Below, piece by piece: positions 7,054 to 13,182 of a stretch of DNA of 13,182 nucleotides. How positions within the stretch are numbered: the first letter of the stretch is position 1; every line of letters starts with the position of its first letter. Made by a program: the position numbers and the translations under genes. This DNA is from JAZGAE01 sp036475545 (GTDB lineage: Bacteria; Pseudomonadota; Alphaproteobacteria; DATDPM01): assembly GCA_036475545.1 (NCBI GenBank), contig JAZGAE010000115.1:1-13182 (forward strand), read 5' to 3'. The notes under the pieces are model-generated. The model was not told the origin of the DNA and did no database searches. It saw nothing but the letters and a program-made list of their open reading frames with translations.

Positions 7054-7920
7054 ATGTCGGGCGCCGACCATCTCCTGAGCCTCTTGCGTTGGCAGATCGA
7101 GGCCGGCGCGGACGAGGCGATCGCGGAGACGCCCGTCGACCGGCGCTCTCCGCCTCGGTCCGCGGAAACCGCAACAATCGAAAAGGTGGCGACCGCTCCT
7201 GCGCCCCCTGCCGCGCCGAGTCGCTCGCCGGCCCCGCCGGCGGCGGCGGCGGCGGAGCTGCCGGGCATCCCGGCGGCCGCCTCGGCCACCAGCGGGGCGC
7301 ATCACAACGCCTACACGCTCGCCGCCGCGGCGCAGACTCTTGGCGAGCTGCGGGCCGCGCTCGAGGCGTTCGACGAATGCGCGCTCAAGCACACCGCCAC
7401 CAACATGGTGCTGGCCGACGGCAACCCCGAGGCCGCGGTCGTCCTCATCGGCGAGGCGCCGGGCGCGGAGGAGGACCGGCTGGGCCTTCCTTTCGTGGGA
7501 AAGGCGGGGCGCCTGCTGGATCGCATGCTGGCGGCCATCGGCCGCGACCGCGGCTCCGCCTACATCACCAACATCCTGTTCTGGCGCCCGCCGGGGAACC
7601 GCCAGCCGACGGCCGCCGAGATCGCCGCCTGCCTCCCGTTCGTGGAGCGCCACATCGAGCTGTTGTCGCCCGAGGTGCTGGTCTTCCTCGGCGGCACCGC
7701 CGCCAAGACCCTGCTGGCGCGCAACGAGGGCATCATGCGCCTGAGAGGCCGCTGGTTCGAGTACTCGAGTCCGGGTCTGGCGCGGCCGGTGGCGGCGATG
7801 GCCACCTTCCACCCGGCGTATCTGTTGCGATCGCCGGGCCAGAAACGGGCCGCCTGGCAGGACTTGCTGGACATCAAGGCGAAACTGGAGGCGCTGGCCC
7901 AGAGCCACGGCGCCCATTGA
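7054..7920 (+). CDS. Uracil-DNA glycosylase, family-4-like
   Basis: A cytoplasmic base-excision repair enzyme that would remove uracil from DNA. The 288 residues comprise an N-terminal helix MSGADHLLSLLRWQIEAGADEAI, an Ala/Pro-rich linker (about 30-95) and a UDG domain. Motifs: GEAPGAEEDRLGLPFVGKAG (133-152), ITNILFWRPPGNR, and HPAYLLR (His253). Classical family-4 enzymes bind a 4Fe-4S cluster through four cysteines, but only Cys109 and Cys193 exist in this protein; the other two positions are Phe106 and Trp177, so a normal cluster is unlikely. It lacks the KRRIH-type loop of UdgX. The ATG at 7054 was chosen because it opens the recognisable N-terminus; ATG 7027 is an in-frame alternative and neither has a strong ribosome-binding site. 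It diverges from ETF-QO across 100 bases and leads toward the transglycosylase gene. Confidence 0.88.
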   Translation: MSGADHLLSLLRWQIEAGADEAIAETPVDRRSPPRSAETATIEKVATAPAPPAAPSRSPAPPAAAAAELPGIPAAASATSGAHHNAYTLAAAAQTLGELRAALEAFDECALKHTATNMVLADGNPEAAVVLIGEAPGAEEDRLGLPFVGKAGRLLDRMLAAIGRDRGSAYITNILFWRPPGNRQPTAAEIAACLPFVERHIELLSPEVLVFLGGTAAKTLLARNEGIMRLRGRWFEYSSPGLARPVAAMATFHPAYLLRSPGQKRAAWQDLLDIKAKLEALAQSHGAH

Positions 7921-8053
7921 CGCGATGGCGCTCTCCCCTTCTCCTCGAGTCTGCACGCGGCCGGCACGACGCGCACCTGCACCCTGTCGCCCGGCGGGCC
8001 GCTCTCGCCTGATCGTCGCCACCCGGGGAAGCCGTTTCCTCGAAGGGCGGCGG

Positions 8054-9904
8054 ATGCGGGCGGGTCCTCTCCTGGTCGGCCTGGCGACGGCGCTCATCGG
8101 CCTTGTCGCGGCCCTGCCGGGTGGCGTGGCGGAAGCGGCACCCGCCGTCGAGACGGCGGTGCGCGGGCCGGCAGAGGACGCCGCCGAGGCGTCGGGGCGC
8201 GACGGCGAGGCGGCGCTCCCCGAGTTGCTTTCGCGGCAGGACGCCGAGCGCTACCGCACGATCTTCGCCCTCCAGAAGGAAGGCCGATGGGCGGCGGCCG
8301 ACGCCGAAATCGAGCGGCTCGGCGAGCCGCTGCTGATGGGGCACGTGCTGGGCCAACGCTATCTGCATCCCACCGCGTATCGCTCGAAGTATTCGGAGCT
8401 CCGGGACTGGCTGGCGAAGTTCGCCGACCATCCCGAGGCGCGCCGGATCCACCGCCTGGCGCTCAAGCGCAAACCCCGCAAGGCCCGGGCGCCGACAAGG
8501 CCCGTCGGCAACGGCTACCTGAACGGCCTCGGCACCGACCTCGGCCTCAAGCCCGAGGCCCCGTACCGCTCGACCAAGCGGCGCGGGAAAGAGGAGGAGG
8601 CGAAGGCGCGAAAGATTCAGGCACGCGTGCGCGCGCGGGTCAGGCGCGGCTGGCCCACCGGCGCGCTCGAGGTGCTGGAGAAGCCCGACGCCCGGCGCCT
8701 GTTGGATCGCGTCGAGTACGACCGGGCGCTGGCCCTCATCGCCGCCGGCTATTTCGCCTATGCGAAGGATGAAAAGGCACTGGCCGCCGCGACCGCCGTC
8801 GCCCAGCGTTCGGCCGCGCGGGTGCCCACGGCCCACTGGACGGCGGGGCTCGCCCTCTGGCGGCTGGACAGGTTGGACGAGGCAACGGGCCATTTCGAGG
8901 CGCTGGCTCTGTCCAAGACGGCGAGCGCCTGGGACGTGGCCGGCGCGGCCTACTGGGCGGCGCGGGCCCATCTCATCGCCCGGCGGCCCCATCGGGTGAG
9001 CGGCTGGCTGGCGATCGCCAGCGAACATCCCCGCACCTTCTACGGCCTGCTGGCGTACCGGGCGCTGGGCAGGGAACCCCGGTTCGACTGGTCCTTGCCC
9101 GCGCTCGACGACGACGAGGTTGGGTGGCTCATGAACGCGCCCGGCGTCCGCCGCGCGCTGGCGCTCATCGAGGCGGGCCAGGCGCGGCGCGCCGAGACCG
9201 AGCTGCGCAAGGCGTATGGCGAGGCGGGCCCGCGGCTCGCCGACGGAATCCTGGCGCTGGCGATCCGCGGCAACCTGCCGGGCCTCGCCATGCGCATCGG
9301 GGTCAAGCTCGCCGAGGAGGACGGACGGTACCTGGATGCGGCGATCTACCCCATTCCCGGCTGGGAGCCGGACGGGGGCTTCCGCGTCGACCGGGCGCTC
9401 CTCTTCGCCGTCATGCGCCAGGAGTCGCGGTTCAAGGCCACCGCCAAGAGCCCGGCCGGCGCCAGGGGGCTGATGCAGATCATGCCGCGCACCGCGAACT
9501 TCATCTCCGACGGCGAGCGCTTCCACGGCAAGACCAGGGACCGGTTGTTCGACCCGGAGCTCAACCTCACGCTGGGCCAGAAATACCTGGGCCACCTCCT
9601 CGACCACGAGATGGTGCGGGGCAACATGTTCCTGCTGGCCGCCGCCTACAACGGCGGCATGGGCAAGCTCGCCCGCTGGCAGCGCCGCATCGACTACCGC
9701 GGCGACCCGCTGCTGTTCATCGAATCGATCCCGTCGCGGGAGACCCGCGATTTCGTCGAGCGGGTCTTGGCGAGCTTCTGGATCTACCGCCACGAACTGG
9801 GCCAGCCGACGCCGTCGCTCAATGCCGTTGCCGGCGGCGAGTGGCCAACCTACATAGCACTCGACGGCGTCACCACCACCTTTGCGGACCATGGCCGGAA
9901 TTGA
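8054..9904 (+). CDS. Soluble lytic murein transglycosylase, Slt70 type
   Basis: The product cleaves the MurNAc-GlcNAc bond of peptidoglycan in the periplasm, forming anhydro-MurNAc ends. The 616 residues begin with a signal peptide (MRAGPLLVGLATALIGLVAA, cleavage likely after AEA, about residue 28). A long alpha-helical superhelical domain follows (about 60-430), including a basic Lys/Arg-rich stretch near 135-200. The goose-lysozyme-like catalytic domain is about 445-590: VMRQESRF with the catalytic Glu457, SPAGARGLMQIMP, AAAYNGG, and SIPSRETRDFVERVL. The length fits Slt70 (about 600-700). The start is ATG 8054, with an AAGGGCGG ribosome-binding site; the in-frame opening at 7925 would put 43 residues before the signal peptide and is rejected. 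The gene lies 133 bases after the UDG gene and overlaps moaB by 14 bases, so cotranscription with moaB is likely. Confidence 0.93.
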   Translation: MRAGPLLVGLATALIGLVAALPGGVAEAAPAVETAVRGPAEDAAEASGRDGEAALPELLSRQDAERYRTIFALQKEGRWAAADAEIERLGEPLLMGHVLGQRYLHPTAYRSKYSELRDWLAKFADHPEARRIHRLALKRKPRKARAPTRPVGNGYLNGLGTDLGLKPEAPYRSTKRRGKEEEAKARKIQARVRARVRRGWPTGALEVLEKPDARRLLDRVEYDRALALIAAGYFAYAKDEKALAAATAVAQRSAARVPTAHWTAGLALWRLDRLDEATGHFEALALSKTASAWDVAGAAYWAARAHLIARRPHRVSGWLAIASEHPRTFYGLLAYRALGREPRFDWSLPALDDDEVGWLMNAPGVRRALALIEAGQARRAETELRKAYGEAGPRLADGILALAIRGNLPGLAMRIGVKLAEEDGRYLDAAIYPIPGWEPDGGFRVDRALLFAVMRQESRFKATAKSPAGARGLMQIMPRTANFISDGERFHGKTRDRLFDPELNLTLGQKYLGHLLDHEMVRGNMFLLAAAYNGGMGKLARWQRRIDYRGDPLLFIESIPSRETRDFVERVLASFWIYRHELGQPTPSLNAVAGGEWPTYIALDGVTTTFADHGRN

Positions 9905-10445
9905 CGAATCCCGGGAGTTCATCCCGGTAAGCATCGCGGTCCTGACGATCTCCGACAGCCGCACCGAGGAGACCGACACCTCGGGCCGGATCCTGGTCGA
10001 GCTGGTTACCGCGGCGGGCCACCGCGTCGTCGCCAAGGCCATCGTGCCGGACGACAAGGACGCCATCGTCGCCAAGCTCGAGGAGTGCATCGCGGACCCG
10101 GAGATCGACGTGGTGATCGCCAACGGCGGCACCGGCGTCACCGGCCGGGACGTGACGCCGGAGGCCTTCCAGGCGGTGTACGACAAGGAGATCGCCGGCT
10201 TCGGAGAGCTGTTCCGCATCGTCAGCTTCGACAAGGTGAAGACGTCCACGATCCAGTCGCGGGCCACCGGCGGCGTCACCCGGGGCACGTACCTGTTCGC
10301 GCTGCCGGGCTCGCCCGGAGCCTGCCGCGACGGCTGGGAGGGGATCCTGCGCTGGCAACTGGATTCGCGCCACCGCCCCTGCAACCTGGTCGAGCTCATG
10401 CCGCGGCTGCGGGAGCACGAAGGCGGCAAGGCGAAGGCCGGCTGA
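9891..10445 (+). CDS. moaB: MoaB/Mog-family molybdenum cofactor biosynthesis protein
   Basis: This protein of the MoCF/MogA fold acts on molybdopterin, in many bacteria adenylylating it before molybdenum insertion. The 184 residues are the normal length. Motifs: IAVLTISDSRTEETDTSG (15-32), the molybdopterin-binding signature NGGTGVTGRDVTPEA (78-92, with Asp87), and LPGSPGACRDGW toward the C-terminus. The start is ATG 9891, giving MAGIDESREFIPVSIAVLTI; an in-frame TTG at 9882 is less likely. The first 14 bases lie inside the end of the transglycosylase gene, so translation is probably coupled; the ribosome-binding site (GCGGA) is weak. MoaB and MogA cannot be separated firmly by eye; the TIQSRATGGV stretch is shared by the MoaB group. 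No other cofactor gene is in the window. Confidence 0.92.
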   Translation: MAGIDESREFIPVSIAVLTISDSRTEETDTSGRILVELVTAAGHRVVAKAIVPDDKDAIVAKLEECIADPEIDVVIANGGTGVTGRDVTPEAFQAVYDKEIAGFGELFRIVSFDKVKTSTIQSRATGGVTRGTYLFALPGSPGACRDGWEGILRWQLDSRHRPCNLVELMPRLREHEGGKAKAG

Positions 10446-10471
10446 GCGCGGCAGACGGCCGGGAGCCCCTT

Positions 10472-10663
10472 ATGCAAAAGCCGGCGCTCTATACCGCGGC
10501 CGCAATCTTCGCGCTGGTGGCGCTCGCCCACCTGATCCGCTTCATCGCCGACGCCGACATCGTCATCGCCGGCACGGCGGTCGCCGTCTGGATTTCGCTC
10601 CCCGTCGGGGTGGCGGCGGCGGCGCTGGCCGTGTGGATGGCCATCGCCGCCCGGCGCCGGTAG
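10472..10663 (+). CDS. Small two-helix membrane protein of unknown function
   Basis: This 63-residue hydrophobic protein has two likely transmembrane helices, about residues 5-25 and 31-59, joined by a short loop with Asp27 and Asp29, and a C-terminal ARRR anchor consistent with a cytoplasmic C-terminus. The ATG at 10472 follows GGGAG (10461-10465). It begins 26 bases after moaB on the same strand and is probably the last gene of the transglycosylase-moaB unit; the next gene converges on it 25 bases away. No catalytic or binding motif is visible. The reading frame, ribosome-binding site and clean membrane topology support a real gene, but I do not recognise the family. Confidence 0.65.
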   Translation: MQKPALYTAAAIFALVALAHLIRFIADADIVIAGTAVAVWISLPVGVAAAALAVWMAIAARRR

Positions 10664-10688
10664 CGGCCGGGCGCGTCCGCACGCGGCG

Positions 10689-11330
10689 TTACCCGGCCCT
10701 CCGACCCGCCCGCCAGCGGCGGTAGCTTGGCCCGTCGTCCACGTCCTCGAGGCAATCGATCAGCGCCGCGCTGCGGCGCGGGCCGAGGTTCGCGAGGGTG
10801 TCGGCGAGCGCGGATTCGCTCGACCACCTGACGCCCTTGAAGAGGCCGGCGGCTTGGGCCGGCCGGGCCAGCCCCACGAGCCAGTAGCCGCCGTCGGCGG
10901 CGGGGCCGAACACCGCCTCGGAGCGCCCGAGCCGGGCGAAGGCGCGGGCGACGTGGGCGGCGGTGAGCGTGGGGATGTCGCTGCCGACGATGACCGCAGG
11001 CCCCGGCGGAAGCGCCCGGAACACGCGGGCCATGCGCCGGCCGAGATCGCCCGGGCCCTGGGGCAGCCGCGCCGCGCCGCGGGCGTCGATGCCGCCGAGC
11101 CCGCGACCGGGACGCGCGTAGGAGTCCGGAGTGACCGCGATCCAGAGCCGCCAGCGCCTGTCCCGGGAAAGCCGCCGCACGAGGGCGTTGGCGGTGCGGC
11201 GGTGAAAGGCAAGGGCGGCCAGCGGTCCGATGTCGGCGGCGAGGCGGCGCTTGACCCGGCCGAGCTCGCCCGCGCGCAGGAACACCACGACATGGCGCGA
11301 GCCGAGGCGGCGGCGCGGGCGGGCGATCAT
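10689..11330 (-). CDS. TIGR04282/DUF2064-family glycosyltransferase-like protein
   Basis: The 213 residues belong to the nucleotide-sugar-transferase-fold family DUF2064 (TIGR04282, originally described as rSAM/selenodomain-associated transferase 1, later tied to arsenosugar synthesis). Matching features: N-terminal HVVVFLRAGELGRVKRRLAADIG (13-35, the usual family pattern being a KAP-x-PG-x-VK-T-RL motif, so KAP and Pro are changed here), QGPGDLGRRM (91-100), IVGSDIP (114-120) and AVFGPAADGGYWLVGL (139-154). No signal peptide or membrane segment is seen. ATG 11330 is preceded in frame by GTG 11333; neither has a clear ribosome-binding site. The gene starts 16 bases after the TIGR04283-type gene stops, so the pair forms an operon. 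Family assignment is good; substrate and product are unknown, and no methyltransferase or selenium gene is in view. Confidence 0.85.
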   Translation of the reverse strand: MIARPRRRLGSRHVVVFLRAGELGRVKRRLAADIGPLAALAFHRRTANALVRRLSRDRRWRLWIAVTPDSYARPGRGLGGIDARGAARLPQGPGDLGRRMARVFRALPPGPAVIVGSDIPTLTAAHVARAFARLGRSEAVFGPAADGGYWLVGLARPAQAAGLFKGVRWSSESALADTLANLGPRRSAALIDCLEDVDDGPSYRRWRAGRRAG

Positions 11331-11346
11331 CACGGGCCGGGCCGGC

Positions 11347-12045
11347 TCATCCGTAGAGCCGGACCAGGAGGCGGGGCGGCACGCCCAGGAAATAGAGCCC
11401 GAGGCAGGCGAGGTTGCGCATCGGCCTGAGCCAGTAGCCGCCGGCCCGATAGCGCGCCGCCGAGGTGCGCGCGACGGGCTCCAGAAACGCGAGCCGGCGG
11501 CGGCCGATGCGGCGCACCAGGTCGACGTCCTCCATCACCGGATAGGGGCGGAAGCCGCCGAGCTCGTCGTAGAAGGCGCGGGAGATCAGCAGCCCCTGGT
11601 CGCCGAACGGGAGCGCCAGCGCGCGGCAGCGCCAGGCCACCACCGCCTCGAGGCGGCGGGCCCCCGGGGCGTCGTCGTCGAGGGCGAAGCGGAAGACGGC
11701 GGCGCGGCGCGCGTTCGCCGGATCGCCCGCGAAGCGGCCCGCGGCCTCGGCCCAGCCCGGCCCCGGCACGGTGTCGGCGTGGAGGAACAGCAACCAGTCG
11801 CCGACCGCAACCGCGGCGCCCGCCGCCAGCTGGCGGCCGCGGCCGCGGCCGGGGCCGAGCGCAAGCACCCGCGCGCCCGATCGCTCGGCGACGGTCCGCG
11901 TCGCGTCGGTGGAGCCGCCGTCGGCCACGATCACCTCCGCGAGCCTCAAGGCGGGTGCCGGGCCAAGCGCCTCCAGGCAGCGGGGAAGCGCCTGGGCGGC
12001 GTTGAGAGTCGGGATCACGACGCTGAGCGCGACCGGCGCGGCCAT
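11347..12045 (-). CDS. TIGR04283-family glycosyltransferase (GT2)
   Basis: This 232-residue GT-A-fold family 2 glycosyltransferase is of the TIGR04283 type (originally rSAM/selenodomain-associated transferase 2). Motifs: LSVVIPTLNAAQALPRCL (7-24), EVIVADGGSTDAT (37-49, with the nucleotide-binding Asp42), GRGRGRQLAAGA, WLLFLHADT (84-92, the metal-binding region), FGDQGLLISRAFYDELGGF and MEDVDLVRRIG, the acceptor-side motif. No long hydrophobic helix is seen beyond the C-terminal LACLGLYFLGVPPRLL, which may associate with the membrane. The start is ATG 12045, placing the family N-terminus at residue 1; the in-frame extension to 12447 would cross the divergent promoter and is rejected. It heads a two-gene operon with the TIGR04282-like gene and is divergent from the radical SAM gene across two LexA-type boxes. 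The substrate is unknown. Confidence 0.9.
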   Translation of the reverse strand: MAAPVALSVVIPTLNAAQALPRCLEALGPAPALRLAEVIVADGGSTDATRTVAERSGARVLALGPGRGRGRQLAAGAAVAVGDWLLFLHADTVPGPGWAEAAGRFAGDPANARRAAVFRFALDDDAPGARRLEAVVAWRCRALALPFGDQGLLISRAFYDELGGFRPYPVMEDVDLVRRIGRRRLAFLEPVARTSAARYRAGGYWLRPMRNLACLGLYFLGVPPRLLVRLYG

Positions 12046-12139
12046 GGCTGAAAGCCTTTGTTTCTCATTTGCCCCACCATAGCGAAGCTTTGTTGCCGCC
12101 GAAACGGGTCGTGGCGGGTCAATCCCGCGTCGCCGGCGC

Positions 12140-12154
12140 GAACGAAACAAGAAC
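12140..12154 (-). promoter_or_regulatory. LexA-type SOS box, minus-strand orientation
   Basis: Read on the minus strand this is GTTCTTGTTTCGTTC, an exact GTTC-N7-GTTC alphaproteobacterial LexA box. It abuts the plus-strand box with no gap and points toward the glycosyltransferase operon, whose start codon is 94 bases away. I do not see a good promoter overlapping it, so its effect on that operon is uncertain. Confidence 0.65.
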
Positions 12155-12169
12155 GTTCTTGAAATGTTC
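12155..12169 (+). promoter_or_regulatory. LexA-type SOS box, plus-strand orientation
   Basis: GTTCTTGAAATGTTC is an exact GTTC-N7-GTTC match. It contains TTGAAA, a plausible -35 element for the radical SAM gene, so a bound LexA would block transcription. The box ends 39 bases before the ATG at 12209. Together with its minus-strand neighbour it forms the palindrome CAAGAACGTTCTTG (12148-12161). Confidence 0.75.
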
Positions 12170-12187
12170 GCAAGACGACGGCAAACT
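12159..12187 (+). promoter_or_regulatory. Candidate promoter of the radical SAM gene
   Basis: TTGAAA (12159-12164) and CAAACT (12182-12187) are separated by 17 bases. Transcription would begin close to 12194, so the upstream ATG at 12194 would be leaderless and the ATG at 12209 would have a leader of about 15 nt. The -35 lies inside the LexA-type box. Confidence 0.4.
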
Positions 12188-12189
12188 AC

Positions 12190-12217
12190 CTTTATGGGCG
12201 AGATCTTTATGGGCGAG
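12190..12217 (+). repeat. Tandem 13-bp repeat duplicating the translation start
   Basis: CTTTATGGGCGAG occurs at 12190-12202 and again at 12205-12217, a 15-base period that preserves reading frame. Each copy contains an ATG, and the GGGCGAG of the first copy sits where a ribosome-binding site for the second ATG would be. Confidence 0.8.
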
Positions 12218-13182
12218 GGGTTGAGCCAGTCGAGCCAGCGGCCCCGCAAGGGCCGGGGGGCGGTGAGCAACGCCGCCGGCCGGTTCGAGCCGTTCCAGCG
12301 CGAGGCGGTGGACGACGGCTGGGGCGACGGCGACGACGACGACGCGTGGGCGCCGCCGCCGCTGGCCACCACCGTGACGACCGACCACAGCCGCTCGATC
12401 ATCGCCACGAACGAGTCCCCGGACGTGCCGTTCGAGCGGTCCATCAACCCCTACCGCGGCTGCGAGCACGGCTGCGTCTACTGTTTCGCCCGGCCCAGCC
12501 ATTCCTATCTGGGCCTCTCGCCCGGGCTCGACTTCGAGTCCCGCCTGTTCGCCAAACCCGACGCCGCCATGCTGCTGGAAGGTGAACTCCGGCGGCCCGG
12601 CACCCAGGCGCGGGTGATCGCCATCGGCACCAACACCGATCCCTACCAGCCGGTGGAGCGCAGGCTCCGCATCACCCGCGGACTCCTCGAGGTGCTGTCG
12701 GCCTTCCGCCACCCGGTCTCGATCGTCACCAAGTCGGCGCTGATCGCCCGCGACCTCGACATCCTCGCCCCCATGGCGGAGCGCGGGCTGGTCTCCGCCA
12801 TGGTCTCGGTGACGACGCTGGAGCGCGGGCTCGCCCGGCGCATGGAGCCGCGCGCGGCGACGCCCGGCCGCCGGCTCGAGACCATCCGGGCGCTGAGCGA
12901 GGCGGGCGTTCCGGTGGGGGTCATGGCGGCGCCGATGATCCCCGGCCTCAACGACCACGAGCTCGAGCGAATTCTCGAGCGGGCGGCCGAGGCCGGCGCG
13001 GCCGCCGCCGGCTACCTGCTCCTGAGGCTGCCGTTCGAGATCAAGGACCTGTTCCGCGAATGGCTGGAGGCGCACGTGCCGGCGAAGGCGCCCCGCGTGC
13101 TCGCCCTCGTCCGCGAGGTGCGCGGCGGCCGCCTGAACGATCCCCGGTTCGGCGCCCGCATGCGCGGAACCGGGCCCTACGC
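12209..13182 (+). CDS. PA0069-family radical SAM protein, SplB-like (3' end cut by window edge)
   Basis: At least 324 codons are visible and the frame is still open at the right edge. After an acidic low-complexity N-terminus (GWGDGDDDDAW) come the family segments SINPYRGCEHGCVYCFARPS, with the radical SAM cluster ligands Cys85, Cys89 and Cys92 (CX3CX2C), then SYLGLSPGLDFES, IGTNTDPYQPVERRLRITR, VTKSALIARDLDIL and PMIPGLNDHE. PA0069/Rv2578c proteins belong to COG1533 with spore photoproduct lyase, but no further cysteine appears in the visible part, so the thiyl-radical cysteine of SplB is not seen; the reaction is unknown. ATG 12209 is chosen because GGGCGAG precedes it; ATG 12194 is in frame. 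A LexA-type box overlaps the candidate promoter, pointing to DNA-damage induction. Confidence 0.9.
   Translation, partial: MGEGLSQSSQRPRKGRGAVSNAAGRFEPFQREAVDDGWGDGDDDDAWAPPPLATTVTTDHSRSIIATNESPDVPFERSINPYRGCEHGCVYCFARPSHSYLGLSPGLDFESRLFAKPDAAMLLEGELRRPGTQARVIAIGTNTDPYQPVERRLRITRGLLEVLSAFRHPVSIVTKSALIARDLDILAPMAERGLVSAMVSVTTLERGLARRMEPRAATPGRRLETIRALSEAGVPVGVMAAPMIPGLNDHELERILERAAEAGAAAAGYLLLRLPFEIKDLFREWLEAHVPAKAPRVLALVREVRGGRLNDPRFGARMRGTGPY

Noticed and set aside
6954..7289. N-terminal extension of ETF-QO to 7289
   Set aside because: The extension overlaps the divergent UDG gene, and the family N-terminus begins at GTG 6953 or ATG 6938.
7054..7920. Reading the glycosylase as UdgX, the covalent uracil-DNA binder
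   Set aside because: The motif is GEAPG rather than GEQPG, and no KRRIH-type insertion is present.
7874..10531. An 885-codon minus-strand open frame opposite the transglycosylase and moaB
   Set aside because: It lies entirely antisense to two convincing genes; composition is repetitive Arg/Gly/Ala with no domain.
12046..12447. N-terminal extension of the TIGR04283 glycosyltransferase to 12447
   Set aside because: It would run through the LexA-type boxes and the start of the divergent radical SAM gene; the family N-terminus is at 12045.

Overview
This is a GC-rich chromosomal window from an alphaproteobacterium, most likely of Rhodospirillales type (inferred). The evidence is the housekeeping gene content, the family members present, and a pair of operators of the alphaproteobacterial LexA form GTTC-N7-GTTC. 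I see no transposase, phage gene, plasmid function or CRISPR array. Most of the window is conserved core genome; the interesting parts are small.

Layout, left to right. A truncated response-regulator gene (minus) and a DUF3775 gene (plus) diverge from an unusually AT-rich intergenic region. A cspA-type cold-shock gene with a long leader follows. Then comes a block on the minus strand: tRNA-Gln(UUG) with a perfect terminator hairpin, the isoprenoid gene ispE, a TPR lipoprotein gene that overlaps ispE by 4 bases, and the gene for electron-transfer flavoprotein:ubiquinone oxidoreductase (ETF-QO). A plus-strand series diverges from ETF-QO: a family-4-like uracil-DNA glycosylase, a Slt70-type soluble lytic transglycosylase, a MoaB/Mog-type molybdenum cofactor protein overlapping it by 14 bases, and a 63-residue membrane protein. 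The last part holds two minus-strand glycosyltransferase genes (TIGR04282- and TIGR04283-like) and, divergent from them and cut by the right edge, a PA0069-family radical SAM gene related to SplB (COG1533).

The strongest non-routine signal lies between the glycosyltransferases and the radical SAM gene: two LexA-type boxes placed back to back, one on each strand, sharing a perfect 14-bp palindrome. The plus-strand box overlaps a plausible -35 element for the radical SAM gene, so DNA damage may induce this SplB-like enzyme and possibly also the glycosyltransferases. Other points worth a look are a uracil-DNA glycosylase that keeps only two of the four cysteines expected to bind the family-4 iron-sulfur cluster, a 22-nt duplicate of the tRNA-Gln 3' end lying 137 bp downstream of the gene, and a symmetric dyad plus helically phased repeat upstream of the TPR-ispE operon.

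Gene functions come from recognised motifs and remembered family sequences; no database search was run. Promoters and terminators are judged by eye.
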